Below are positions 45,069 through 53,205 of a DNA stretch of 64,000 bases, one piece after another. Origin of the DNA: Aquibium oceanicum (GTDB taxonomy: Bacteria; Pseudomonadota; Alphaproteobacteria; Rhizobiales; Rhizobiaceae); the NCBI RefSeq assembly GCF_001889605.1, contig NZ_CP018171.1:1882501-1946500 (forward strand), read 5' to 3'. A program made the translations under genes and the position numbers. Positions within the stretch are counted from its first letter, which is position 1, and the number at the start of each line of letters is the position of its first letter. The notes beneath the pieces are model-generated. The model did no database searches and was not told the origin of the DNA. It was given only the letters and a program-made list of their open reading frames with translations.

Positions 45069-46498
45069 GCCATCGTGTGGGAGACGAACTTGGTGACGAG
45101 GAAGGCGTCCATCGCCTCGATGCCGCCCTCCGAGCCGTAGCCGCTGTCCTTCACCCCGCCATAGGGGATCTCGGGGAAGGCGATGCCGACCGCGTTGATC
45201 GACATCATTCCGGTCTCGACGTTCGCCGCGATCCGGCTCGCCAGTTTTGCGGACTTTGTGAAGGCGTAGGCCGCGAGGCCGTAGTCGAGGCGGTTGGCCT
45301 CCTCGATCGCCTCGTCGATGCCGGAAACCGGCCGCATCAGGGCAAGCGGTCCGAACGGCTCCTCGTTCATGACGCGCGCCTCCAGCGGCACGTCGGTCAT
45401 CACCGTCGGTTCGAAGAAGTTGCCGACATTGCCGATGCGCTTGCCGCCGGTGCGGATCTTGCCGCCGTGGGAGACCGCGTCCGCGATCAGCCCTTCCATG
45501 GCTTCCAGCCGTCGCACGTTGGCGAGCGGCCCCATGACCGTGCCTTCCTTCGAACCGTCGCCGACCTTCACCGCCGCGGCCAGCTGCGTGAACGTCTCCA
45601 CGAAGGGCTCGTAGATTTCCTCTTCGATCAGGAATCGCGTCGGCGAGGTGCAGACCTGGCCGACGTTGCGGTACTTCACGCCCACCATCAGCTTGGCCAC
45701 CGGCTCGATGTCGACATCCTTTGCGACGATGACCGGCGCGTGGCCACCGAGCTCCATGGTGATCGGCTTCATGTGGCGGCCCGCCATGGCCGCGAGATGC
45801 TTGCCCACCGCGGTTGAGCCGGTGAAGGAGATTTTGCGGATCGTCGGGTGCGGTATCAGGTATTCCGAGATTTCCGACGGAACGCCGAAGACAAGCGACA
45901 GGACGCCCGTCGGCAGCCCCGCGTCGGCCAGCGCCTGCACCAGGAAGGCGCAGGAACTCGGCGTCTCCTCCGGTCCCTTCAGGATCACCGTGCAGCCCGC
46001 CGCGAGCGCGGCGCCCACCTTGCGGGCTGCCTGGCCCATGCCGAAATTCCACGGCACGAAGCCGGCGACGGGGCCGATCGCCTCCTTGAAGGCGAGCTGG
46101 TGCACGCCTTCGGCGCGGGCCGGGACGATGCGTCCGTAGGCGCGGCGCGCCTCCTCGGCGAACCAGTCGAAGGATTCGGCGGTGGCATTCACCTCGTAGC
46201 GCGCCTCGAAAAGCGTCTTGCCCTGCTGTTCCGTCAGGACCGGCGCGATCTCGTCGATGCGCTCGCGAAGGAGCTCTGCGGCGCGGCGAAGCACGCGGCC
46301 GCGCTCGACCGGCGAGGTGTTCTTCCAGCTCCTGAAGGTGGAGCCAGCGCCCTTGAGTGCGATGTCGAGATCGGCGGTCTCGGCGACAGCAACCGAGCCG
46401 GCCGTCTCGCCGGTCGCCGGGTTGGTCAGCGGAAGGCTCCGTCCGCCGGAGCCCGCGACCCATTTGCCATCGAGAAAAAGAAGGACGTCGGCGGTCAT
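45065..46498 (-). CDS. NAD(P)-dependent aldehyde dehydrogenase
   Basis: This 477-aa aldehyde dehydrogenase has the catalytic Cys in NVGQVCTSPTRFLIEEE, the Glu in MELGGHAPVIVAKDVDIEP, cofactor blocks VAGFVPWNFGMGQAARKVGA and SFTGSTAVGKHLA, and a normal overall length (about 480 aa). The family type is that of succinate-semialdehyde/glutarate-semialdehyde dehydrogenases (NAD-ALDH), so it likely oxidises a carboxy-aldehyde to a dicarboxylate. RBS GGAGACC is upstream of the ATG, inside the end of the GMC gene. It lies between a GMC oxidoreductase and the hydratases, as the step after alcohol oxidation would require. Confidence 0.92.
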   Translation of the reverse strand: MTADVLLFLDGKWVAGSGGRSLPLTNPATGETAGSVAVAETADLDIALKGAGSTFRSWKNTSPVERGRVLRRAAELLRERIDEIAPVLTEQQGKTLFEARYEVNATAESFDWFAEEARRAYGRIVPARAEGVHQLAFKEAIGPVAGFVPWNFGMGQAARKVGAALAAGCTVILKGPEETPSSCAFLVQALADAGLPTGVLSLVFGVPSEISEYLIPHPTIRKISFTGSTAVGKHLAAMAGRHMKPITMELGGHAPVIVAKDVDIEPVAKLMVGVKYRNVGQVCTSPTRFLIEEEIYEPFVETFTQLAAAVKVGDGSKEGTVMGPLANVRRLEAMEGLIADAVSHGGKIRTGGKRIGNVGNFFEPTVMTDVPLEARVMNEEPFGPLALMRPVSGIDEAIEEANRLDYGLAAYAFTKSAKLASRIAANVETGMMSINAVGIAFPEIPYGGVKDSGYGSEGGIEAMDAFLVTKFVSHTMA

Positions 46499-48264
46499 GG
46501 CATGGTCTCCTGCTGCAGGCCGGCCGGCGCGGCGCGGCTTTCCGACCGGATGAGGTCGGCGATGCGCTCGGCCAGCATGAATGTCGGTATGTTCGTATTG
46601 GCGCACGGAACGGTCGGCATCAGCGATGCATCGCCGATACGCAGTCCCGGAACGCCGTGGACGCGGCCGTCGCTCGCGGTGACCGCGGCGGGATCGTCCG
46701 CGCGGCCCATGCGGCAGGTGCCCACGCAGTGCCAGACCCCCACGATCGCCTTGTGAAGATAGGCGTCGAGCGCCGCGTCGTCGGCAAGCAGTTCGCGGAT
46801 GTCGTAGGGGGCTATGAACCTGCGGATCAGCGCGCCGCGCGCGAATCCGGCGAAGTCGAGGACGCGAGCGAACACCGCCGTCTGAAAGGCGTTCCACTGT
46901 CCGGGCCGCGAAACCTGCCGCACCCGGTCGGAAAAGATGGTCGGGAAGACCTCGGCACGAACGGCGTCGAGCGCCGGGTCGAGCGCCACGCTCGCCACCC
47001 GGCGGAAGCCGTCGCGCATGCGCTGCAGGTCGCGCTGGTCCGAGAGCAGCCGGAAATCGACATCCGGCAGCTTGTCCGCCTCGGGCGAGGCGATCGCCAC
47101 ATGCCCGGTGGAATAGGACTTGTTGATCCACAGATAATAGGTGCCCAACTGCTCGCCGACGTCGTGCCAGGCGGAGCGGGCGAGCACGGCCATGTGCATG
47201 TCCGTTTCCGGACATCCCTCAAGGCCCGAGGAAAAGCGGTAATGCACCTGCGTGTGATGCCGGCGCGAATCCGAGTGCCGGTTGCCCGGCCGGATGAAGC
47301 AGGAGATGCCGAGCGCCGGATGTTCCTGAAGGTTTTGTCCAACGCCGGCGATGTCGCGCACGACGGGCACACCGGTGCGCGTCAGCAAATCGGCGGGGCC
47401 GAAGCCGGAGCGCTGTAGCAACGCCGGCGTGTTGATCGCGCCGCAACAGACGATCGTCTCGCGCGCCGCGATCCTGACGGGGCCGTCGGGTCCGGCGATC
47501 TCCGCGCCCGTCACCGTGCCTGCGTCCTGCATCAGCCGGTTGACGCTTCTGCCGGTCACCACGACCAGATTGGGACGGCGGCGAACCTCCGGCGTCAGGT
47601 AGCACACTGCCGCCGAGGCACGTTCGGCGCGCTCGCTGATGGTTGTCGTCACACGCATGACGCCGTCGCCCCAGTCGCCGTTCTGGTCCTCCACGGTGGG
47701 AACGCCACGGGCGAGCAGCATGTCGCGCGTGCCGCGCACGAAGCCGCAGAAGGTCGCCGGGTCCGGCCGGCTGATCGGCACCGGCCCGTCGGCACCGTGC
47801 AGATCGCCCGAGACGTCGAGGTCGCGTTCGAGCTTGCGGAAATAGGGCAGGGTGGAGGCCCAGTTCCATCCTTCCGCGCCGAGCGCTTCCCACTCGTCGT
47901 AATCGGCCGGCGCGCCGCGGTTGCCGAGCATGCCGTTGATCGCCGAGCCGCCGCCCAGCACGCGCGCCTGCTCGTACTTCGCCGCCGGGCGCGGCGCGTC
48001 GGGAACGGTCGGCACCGCGCCAAACCGCGCCATCAGGCCGTCGAAGAAGAATTCGCGCGTGAAGAATGCCCGGCTCGGATTTCCCGAGCGGATGTCGGCC
48101 GGCTGGCTCTCCTCGGTCAGGTCCGGGCCAGCTTCCACGAGCAGTACCCGCACGTCCGGGCTTTCGGTCAACCGCGCCGCAAGCACGCAGCCCGACGTGC
48201 CGCCGCCGACGATCAGGTAGTCCGGCAGGCCGCCCTGGACGAGCATGTCGGCCGCGGTCGTCAT
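46495..48264 (-). CDS. GMC-family FAD oxidoreductase (choline dehydrogenase/alcohol dehydrogenase-like)
   Basis: This 589-aa flavoprotein has the GMC dinucleotide motif DYLIVGGGTSGCVLAARLTE near residue 16-35, the second motif (YEQARVLGGGSAINGMLGNR), and the C-terminal active site HCVGTCRMG and DASLMPTVPCANTNIPTF with the catalytic His/Asn positions. It probably oxidises a primary alcohol or similar group to an aldehyde, the step before the ALDH next in the operon. Overlaps of 4 bases (ATGA) on both sides tie it into the operon. A second GMC gene lies at 50579-52201. Confidence 0.92.
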   Translation of the reverse strand: MTTAADMLVQGGLPDYLIVGGGTSGCVLAARLTESPDVRVLLVEAGPDLTEESQPADIRSGNPSRAFFTREFFFDGLMARFGAVPTVPDAPRPAAKYEQARVLGGGSAINGMLGNRGAPADYDEWEALGAEGWNWASTLPYFRKLERDLDVSGDLHGADGPVPISRPDPATFCGFVRGTRDMLLARGVPTVEDQNGDWGDGVMRVTTTISERAERASAAVCYLTPEVRRRPNLVVVTGRSVNRLMQDAGTVTGAEIAGPDGPVRIAARETIVCCGAINTPALLQRSGFGPADLLTRTGVPVVRDIAGVGQNLQEHPALGISCFIRPGNRHSDSRRHHTQVHYRFSSGLEGCPETDMHMAVLARSAWHDVGEQLGTYYLWINKSYSTGHVAIASPEADKLPDVDFRLLSDQRDLQRMRDGFRRVASVALDPALDAVRAEVFPTIFSDRVRQVSRPGQWNAFQTAVFARVLDFAGFARGALIRRFIAPYDIRELLADDAALDAYLHKAIVGVWHCVGTCRMGRADDPAAVTASDGRVHGVPGLRIGDASLMPTVPCANTNIPTFMLAERIADLIRSESRAAPAGLQQETMP

Positions 48265-49160
48265 GCCGTCGCCCCGAAACCGTAGAGGGATGCCGGATTG
48301 TCCACCAGGATGCGACGCCGCAGCGCCGCGTCCGGTGTCCATTCGGCGAAGACGTCGAGCAGATGCCCGACGTCGGGCGACTTGTCGTACATGCGCACGA
48401 ACGGCCAGTCCGAGCCCCACATCAACCTGTCGGGGTTCGCCTCAGTCAGCGCCTCGTGGAATGGCCGCTGGCTTTCGTATCCCGGCGTATCGGTCGAGTT
48501 GCGGCACAGCGACAGCTTTATCCAGATCAGCCCGTCCTTCAGCAGGTCGACCAGCGTCCGGAAGTCCGGATCGGCGGTGCCTTTCTCGATGTCGATGCCG
48601 GCCAGATGGTCGATGACGAAGGGCTGCCCCGCCTCGCGGATTGCCGACGGTAGCAGCTCGGCGAGCGTCGCGCACTTCGCCCAGACATGCGGCACGAAGC
48701 CGTGCTCCTTCATCCGGGGCGCCAGAAGCAGGTACTGGTCGAGCCCGATGCTTCCCTTATAGCGGCCGCCGCCGCGCGGGTCGCGCATCTCGTTGAAGCG
48801 CAATCCCTTGATGTTGGCGGTGGCCAGCCGCTCGAAGTCGGCGTCGTCCGCTTCGGCCGAAAGCACGCCGACCCCGCGCGTCGTCTCCGGCCGCTGGCCG
48901 AGCGCCTCCAGAAGGGCGGAATTGTCCGTGCCGTACGGGGCAGGCTGGATCAGCACCGCGCGTGACAGGCCGGCGCGGTCGAGCATCTCCTGATGCACCG
49001 GCGGCGGCGCGATCGGCGGCGCATAGCTCGACGGAGCGGGAACCGGAAAGCGGTCGAACGGCCCGAAGACGTGGGTGTGGGTATCGCAGGCACCGTCCGG
49101 CAGGGGCGAGGCGGGCGCCTCCGGCATGCGTGCCGCGACCGGCTCGAGGACGTCGCTCAC
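48261..49160 (-). CDS. Amidohydrolase_2 family, 2-pyrone-4,6-dicarboxylate lactonase-like
   Basis: This 299-aa TIM-barrel hydrolase has the metal motif CDTHTHVFGPFDRFPVPAPS near residue 25-44, very close in form to 2-pyrone-4,6-dicarboxylate lactonase (LigI), and later FVIDHLAGIDIEKGTADP and LMWGSDWPFVRMYD with the expected Asp. Members hydrolyse cyclic dicarboxylic lactones such as 2-pyrone-4,6-dicarboxylate or galactarolactone. Here it could open a lactone to a linear dicarboxylic acid before the dehydratases. The GTG start at 49160 overlaps the previous stop (GTGA). Confidence 0.85.
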   Translation of the reverse strand: MSDVLEPVAARMPEAPASPLPDGACDTHTHVFGPFDRFPVPAPSSYAPPIAPPPVHQEMLDRAGLSRAVLIQPAPYGTDNSALLEALGQRPETTRGVGVLSAEADDADFERLATANIKGLRFNEMRDPRGGGRYKGSIGLDQYLLLAPRMKEHGFVPHVWAKCATLAELLPSAIREAGQPFVIDHLAGIDIEKGTADPDFRTLVDLLKDGLIWIKLSLCRNSTDTPGYESQRPFHEALTEANPDRLMWGSDWPFVRMYDKSPDVGHLLDVFAEWTPDAALRRRILVDNPASLYGFGATA

Positions 49161-49825
49161 GAGGCGCTCCCGTCGGCCCGGCTCGTCGAGGCGGGGATCG
49201 CCGCCAGCCTCACGGGCAGACTGCCGTCCTCGGGGCAGGGGCCACCGAGTTCGAGCGGGGATTCGGCCCCGTCGGGCAGCGGAATGTGATGCGCGTTGAG
49301 CGTCATCGACACCAGCGTGTAGTAGCCGATCAGCGTGGTGAGCTCGACGACGCCGACTGCACCCCAACGGTTGCGGATCTTCCTGTAGGTCTCTTCCCCG
49401 ACCTGGCCGCAGATCTGCAGCTCGCGCGAGAACTCGTAGACCTCGGCATCGGCCTCGTCGTCGAAGTGCGGCGTCTCGCCGACCCGCAGGCTCTCCATGG
49501 CGGAGACGGGGAGGCCGGCCTTTTCCGCCGCGGCGGCATGCACGTGCCATTCGAGCTGGCTGTTCCAGCGCCGCGCGGTCACCAGGATCGCCAGTTCCGA
49601 CAGCCGGGGCGGCAGGCTGGTGTCGTAGCGCAGCATCGCGCCGAAGCGCTGCCAGGCGTCCGCGAGGTCGGGGCGGTGGAGCGCGGCGCGCAACGGGCCG
49701 ACCAGCACCCCGCGCGGTCCGGCGACGACGGCGTCGACAACCCGCCGCTGTTCGGGCGTCAGCCCCTCCTCGTCGGGAAAGGGAATTCGGCCCACGGTCG
49801 CGCCTTCGGGAGCCATGGAGGTCAC
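49157..49825 (-). CDS. Carboxymuconolactone decarboxylase-like protein
   Basis: This 222-aa protein has a CMD/AhpD-type helical domain with LPPRLSELAILVTARRWNSQ and LEWHVHAAAAEKAGLPVSAM. The CxxC needed for peroxidase activity is absent, so it is closer to decarboxylase-like members. Its length exceeds the classic 130-aa PcaC. It may act on a lactone or muconolactone-like intermediate, but many CMD-domain proteins are of unknown function. The start GTG (49825) overlaps the GST stop (GTGA); an ATG four codons further in is also possible. Confidence 0.75.
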   Translation of the reverse strand: MTSMAPEGATVGRIPFPDEEGLTPEQRRVVDAVVAGPRGVLVGPLRAALHRPDLADAWQRFGAMLRYDTSLPPRLSELAILVTARRWNSQLEWHVHAAAAEKAGLPVSAMESLRVGETPHFDDEADAEVYEFSRELQICGQVGEETYRKIRNRWGAVGVVELTTLIGYYTLVSMTLNAHHIPLPDGAESPLELGGPCPEDGSLPVRLAAIPASTSRADGSAS

Positions 49826-50493
49826 GCGAAGACCAGAGCCGGCCCGGCCGCCCACGGCACGTCGGGCGGTCCCTTGCCGTCGTCCCTGATGGCGGTGGCG
49901 TCGACCGAAGGACGGGTCTGGACCTCCTCGTACCACCGGGCGAGGTTCGGATTTCCCTCACGCCAGCGGCTTTCGGCAAAGCGGAAGTCCATCTGCCCGA
50001 GCGTGCAGACGAGCGAGACCTGGCCGATGCCGAACGGCTCGCTCGAAAGCGCGCCGGCTTCCTTGTCAAACATGGCGAAAGCGTGCCGCACCTTGGTGTC
50101 GAAGGCGTCGGTGAGCTTCTTGTACTGCGTGCCCTCGGGCCGGATGCGTTCGTTGCGCCACAGGAGAAGCACGTCCGTCAGCCCGTCGGCGAGCGCCTGC
50201 CAGCGCAACTGCCGGAAGCGGGCTTCCGTCTCGGCCGGGAACAGCCGGTGGCCGTCGTGCAGCCCGTCAAGGTACTCGCACACGACGCGCGAATCCGGCA
50301 GCGCGGTGCCGTCGTCCAGCACCAGCGTCGGAATCTTGCCGATCGGATTGTCGGGCAGCAGGTCCGGGTTTGGCGGACCGGCCATTGCCACGACCGTGCG
50401 GACGCATTCGACGCGGTCCAGAAGGCCGGTCTCGTGCAGGACGATCATGACCTTTCGCACGAAGGGCGATCGCGGCGACCAGTGCAGTTTCAT
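49822..50493 (-). CDS. Glutathione S-transferase family protein
   Basis: This 223-aa GST starts MKLHWSPRSPFVRKVMIVLH and shows IGKIPTLVLDDGTALPDSRV and VCEYLDGLHDGHRLFPAETE in the N-domain, followed by an all-helical C-domain (FRQLRWQALADGLTDVLLLW). It is the first gene of the 10-gene stretch down to fumarase beta. Plausible roles: isomerisation of a ring-cleavage product (maleylacetoacetate-isomerase-like) or detoxification of a reactive aldehyde. No further specificity is visible. The promoter region just upstream carries an inverted repeat. Confidence 0.87.
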   Translation of the reverse strand: MKLHWSPRSPFVRKVMIVLHETGLLDRVECVRTVVAMAGPPNPDLLPDNPIGKIPTLVLDDGTALPDSRVVCEYLDGLHDGHRLFPAETEARFRQLRWQALADGLTDVLLLWRNERIRPEGTQYKKLTDAFDTKVRHAFAMFDKEAGALSSEPFGIGQVSLVCTLGQMDFRFAESRWREGNPNLARWYEEVQTRPSVDATAIRDDGKGPPDVPWAAGPALVFA

Positions 50494-50546
50494 TCAAGGC
50501 TCCTCCCTCGGGACGCCTCACTGGTAATTTCAAAAGGTCATAAAGT

Positions 50547-50570
50547 CAAATGTTAGAGCTATAGCATTTG
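50547..50570 (-). promoter_or_regulatory. 24-bp inverted repeat, operator candidate upstream of the GST-led operon
   Basis: The outer arms are CAAATG/CATTTG; the inner 18 bases read ATGTTAGAGCTATAGCAT (50550-50567). On the minus strand the right arm runs into TTTGACT, a possible -35 element. The inner 18 bases share 12 positions with the repeat upstream of dctP (40750-40767). It lies 54 bases before the GST start and is the strongest candidate site for the cluster's GntR regulator. Confidence 0.55.
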
Positions 50571-50578
50571 TGGATTTT

Positions 50579-52201
50579 TCAGGGCCTATCCTGGAGGATC
50601 ATTCCGGCACCCTTTTCGGCGATCATGATGGTCGGCGAGTTGGTGTTTCCGGAGGTGATCGTCGGCATCACGGACGCGTCCACCACGCGCAGGCCGCGGA
50701 CGCCACGCACGCGCAGGCGCTCGTCGAGGACGGCGCGCTCGTCGCCGTCGATTCCCATGCGGGCCGTGCCCACGGGATGGAAGATCGTCGTGCCCAGATC
50801 GCCGGCCGATACCAGCATCTCCTCGTCCGAGCTTATGTGGGCGCCGGGCTTGTATTCCTCGGGGTGGTAGGGCTCCAGCGCCTTCTGCGACACAATCCGG
50901 CGCGCCCATTTGAGCGAATCGACCGCTACCCGCTTGTCCTCCTCGGTGGAAAGATAGTTCGGCTGGATGGCCGGAGCGTCGGCGGCGGCCGGTCCCGACA
51001 CATGGATCGAGCCGCGGCTCGACGGCCGCAGGTTGCACACGCTCGCGGTGAAGGCTGCGAAGGGGTGGAGCCCCTGGCCCCAATTGTCGAGCGACAGCGG
51101 CTGGAAGTGGAATTCGAGGTTGGCCGTCTCGTACTCCGGCGAGGAGCGCACGAAGGCGCCGACCTGAGAGGGCGCCATGGTTAGCGGGCCGCGCCGCCGG
51201 AAGGCATAGTCCAGCCCCATCAGCCCGCGCCGGAAGAGGTTGGCGTAGACGTCGTTGAGCGTCTTGATGCCGGTGACCTTGTAGATTGGGCGGATCTGGA
51301 GATGGTCCTGCAAATTCTCGCCGACGCCGGGCGAATGCAGCATCGGCTCGATGCCGTGACCCTTCAGTCGCTCCGCGTCGCCGATGCCGGACCGTTCCAG
51401 GATGCCGGGCGAGGCCACCGCGCCGGCCGACAGCACGATCTCGCCCTTCGCCTTCGCCCGGACCAGCCGTCCGTCCTTGCGGTAGAGGATCGCGACCGCC
51501 TTCCCGTCCTCGATCTCGACCTTTTCGACCAGGGCGGCGGTTTCCACCCTCAGGTTTGGCCGCTTCAGCGCCGGGCGCAGGAAGCCGCGCGCCGCGCTCC
51601 AGCGCCGTCCGCGCTTCTGGTTGACCTGGAAATAGGACGAGCCGGTGTTGTCGCCCGCGTTGAAGTCGTCGATCTTGGCGATGCCGGCTTCCTCTGCAGC
51701 GTCGCGCACTCGGTCGAGGATGTCCCAGCGCAGGCGCGGATACTCCACGCGCCACTCGCCGCCCTGGCCATGCAACTTGTTCGGAGGCCGCTCGTGGTCC
51801 TCATGCTTCATGAACACCGGCAGCACGTCGTCCCAGCCCCAGCCGGTCAGCCCCATCTGACGCCAGCCGTCATAGTCGCGCGCCTGTCCGCGCATGTAGA
51901 TCATGGCGTTGATCGCCGAGGAGCCGCCCAGAACCTTGCCCCGCGGATAAGCGAGCTTGCGGCCGTTCAGCCCCGGCTCGGCCTGCGTGGTGAACAGCCA
52001 GTCCGACCGGGGATTGCCGATGGCGAAGAGGTAGCCGACCGGTATGTGGAACCATATCCAGTTGTCGCGCCCGCCGCCCTCGAGCAGCAGGACACGGTTC
52101 TTCGGATCGGCGGAAAGCCGGTTCGCCAGCACGCATCCGGCCGACCCGGCGCCTGCGATGATGTAGTCGTACTCGCCTTCAAGCGTGTGGTCGTCGGTCA
52201 C
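50579..52201 (-). CDS. GMC-family FAD oxidoreductase, second copy
   Basis: This 540-aa flavoprotein has the FAD motif DYIIAGAGSAGCVLANRLSA near residue 11-30, the second motif KLAYPRGKVLGGSSAINAMI and the active-site C-terminus HPVGTARMGIDGDERA with ITSGNTNSPTIMIAEKGAGM. It is longer in similarity to choline dehydrogenases (BetA/AlkJ type). The start is GTG at 52201, preceded by GGGAGG 8 bases upstream. It ends the Liv-type operon. It differs considerably from the first GMC (46495-48264) and is probably a parallel enzyme for another substrate. Confidence 0.92.
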   Translation of the reverse strand: MTDDHTLEGEYDYIIAGAGSAGCVLANRLSADPKNRVLLLEGGGRDNWIWFHIPVGYLFAIGNPRSDWLFTTQAEPGLNGRKLAYPRGKVLGGSSAINAMIYMRGQARDYDGWRQMGLTGWGWDDVLPVFMKHEDHERPPNKLHGQGGEWRVEYPRLRWDILDRVRDAAEEAGIAKIDDFNAGDNTGSSYFQVNQKRGRRWSAARGFLRPALKRPNLRVETAALVEKVEIEDGKAVAILYRKDGRLVRAKAKGEIVLSAGAVASPGILERSGIGDAERLKGHGIEPMLHSPGVGENLQDHLQIRPIYKVTGIKTLNDVYANLFRRGLMGLDYAFRRRGPLTMAPSQVGAFVRSSPEYETANLEFHFQPLSLDNWGQGLHPFAAFTASVCNLRPSSRGSIHVSGPAAADAPAIQPNYLSTEEDKRVAVDSLKWARRIVSQKALEPYHPEEYKPGAHISSDEEMLVSAGDLGTTIFHPVGTARMGIDGDERAVLDERLRVRGVRGLRVVDASVMPTITSGNTNSPTIMIAEKGAGMILQDRP

Positions 52202-52227
52202 CGTCGAAGCCTCCCGTAACGATACGA

Positions 52228-53196
52228 TCAGGCATTCAACACCCGCACCGGCGATCCTGCCAACCAGGCGGCAATGTCCTCGACGGCGTCGCCGTAGTAA
52301 ATGGCATACGTCTCTGCCGTGACGTAGCCGAGGTGCGGCGTGGCGACGACGTTTGCCATGCCGCGCAACGTATGTCCGGCTGGCAGCGGTTCCTGGTCGA
52401 ACGTGTCGAGGCCGGCGCCGCCGAGACGCCCTTCGCGCAGGGCCGCGGCGAGCGCCCCCTCGTCGATCAGCGGCCCACGCGAGGTGTTGACGATCACCGC
52501 GTCCCGTTTCATCGCGGCAAGCTCGCGCTCGCCGATGATCCCGCGCGTCTCGGCATTCAGCGTCAGGTGGAGCGAAACCGCGTCCGACTGGCCGAGAAGT
52601 TCGTCGAGCGTCGCCGCGTAGCCGATGCCAAGCGCCTCGCAGCGCTCCGGCGTCACGTTCTTCGACCAACCGACCACGTCCATGCCGAAGGCCTGGCCGT
52701 AGCGCGCGACGCGCTGGCCGAGTTTGCCGATACCGACGAGGCCCAGCGTCTTGCCGTTGAGATCACGGCCGACGCTGAGCTGCCACTGGCCGCCGCCCGC
52801 GTGAAAGTTGGCGTTCTCCGCCGGGATGTTGCGCATCACCGAAAGCAGAAGGCCGAAGGCGAGTTCCGCCGCCGGTCCCACCGATCCCCGCGTGCCGCAG
52901 ACCATCACTCCGTGCCGCTTCGCGGCATCGAGGTCGATCGAGGCGTTCACCATGCCGGTGGTGATGAGGAGCTTGAGGTTCGGCAACCGCGAGAACAGGT
53001 CGTCGTCGAATGCGGTACGCTCCCGCATCGCCACGATCACCTCGAACTTCGCCAGCCGCTCGGCCAGCGTCGCGCGGTCGGCGATGTGGTCGGCGAAACG
53101 CTCGATGCCGACGTCTTCCTCGAGCTTGCTCCAGTCCGCCGCCGTACGGGCGGCGTCCTGGTAGTCGTCGAGGATCGCGCAGTTGGTCTTCGTCAT
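52228..53196 (-). CDS. D-2-hydroxyacid dehydrogenase family, second copy
   Basis: This 322-aa dehydrogenase has the Rossmann motif LGLVGIGKLGQRVARYGQAF and the triad Arg (NTSRGPLIDEGALAAALR), Glu (FDQEPLPAGH) and His (VVATPHLGYVT). It is closer to the D-3-phosphoglycerate dehydrogenase/hydroxypyruvate reductase-like members. ATG at 53196, preceded by GAGG, is chosen over a TTG two codons earlier. The gene is flanked by GMC downstream and the crotonase-like gene upstream, with gaps of 26 and 9 bases. Confidence 0.88.
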   Translation of the reverse strand: MTKTNCAILDDYQDAARTAADWSKLEEDVGIERFADHIADRATLAERLAKFEVIVAMRERTAFDDDLFSRLPNLKLLITTGMVNASIDLDAAKRHGVMVCGTRGSVGPAAELAFGLLLSVMRNIPAENANFHAGGGQWQLSVGRDLNGKTLGLVGIGKLGQRVARYGQAFGMDVVGWSKNVTPERCEALGIGYAATLDELLGQSDAVSLHLTLNAETRGIIGERELAAMKRDAVIVNTSRGPLIDEGALAAALREGRLGGAGLDTFDQEPLPAGHTLRGMANVVATPHLGYVTAETYAIYYGDAVEDIAAWLAGSPVRVLNA

Positions 53197-53205
53197 CGGC
53201 AAACC

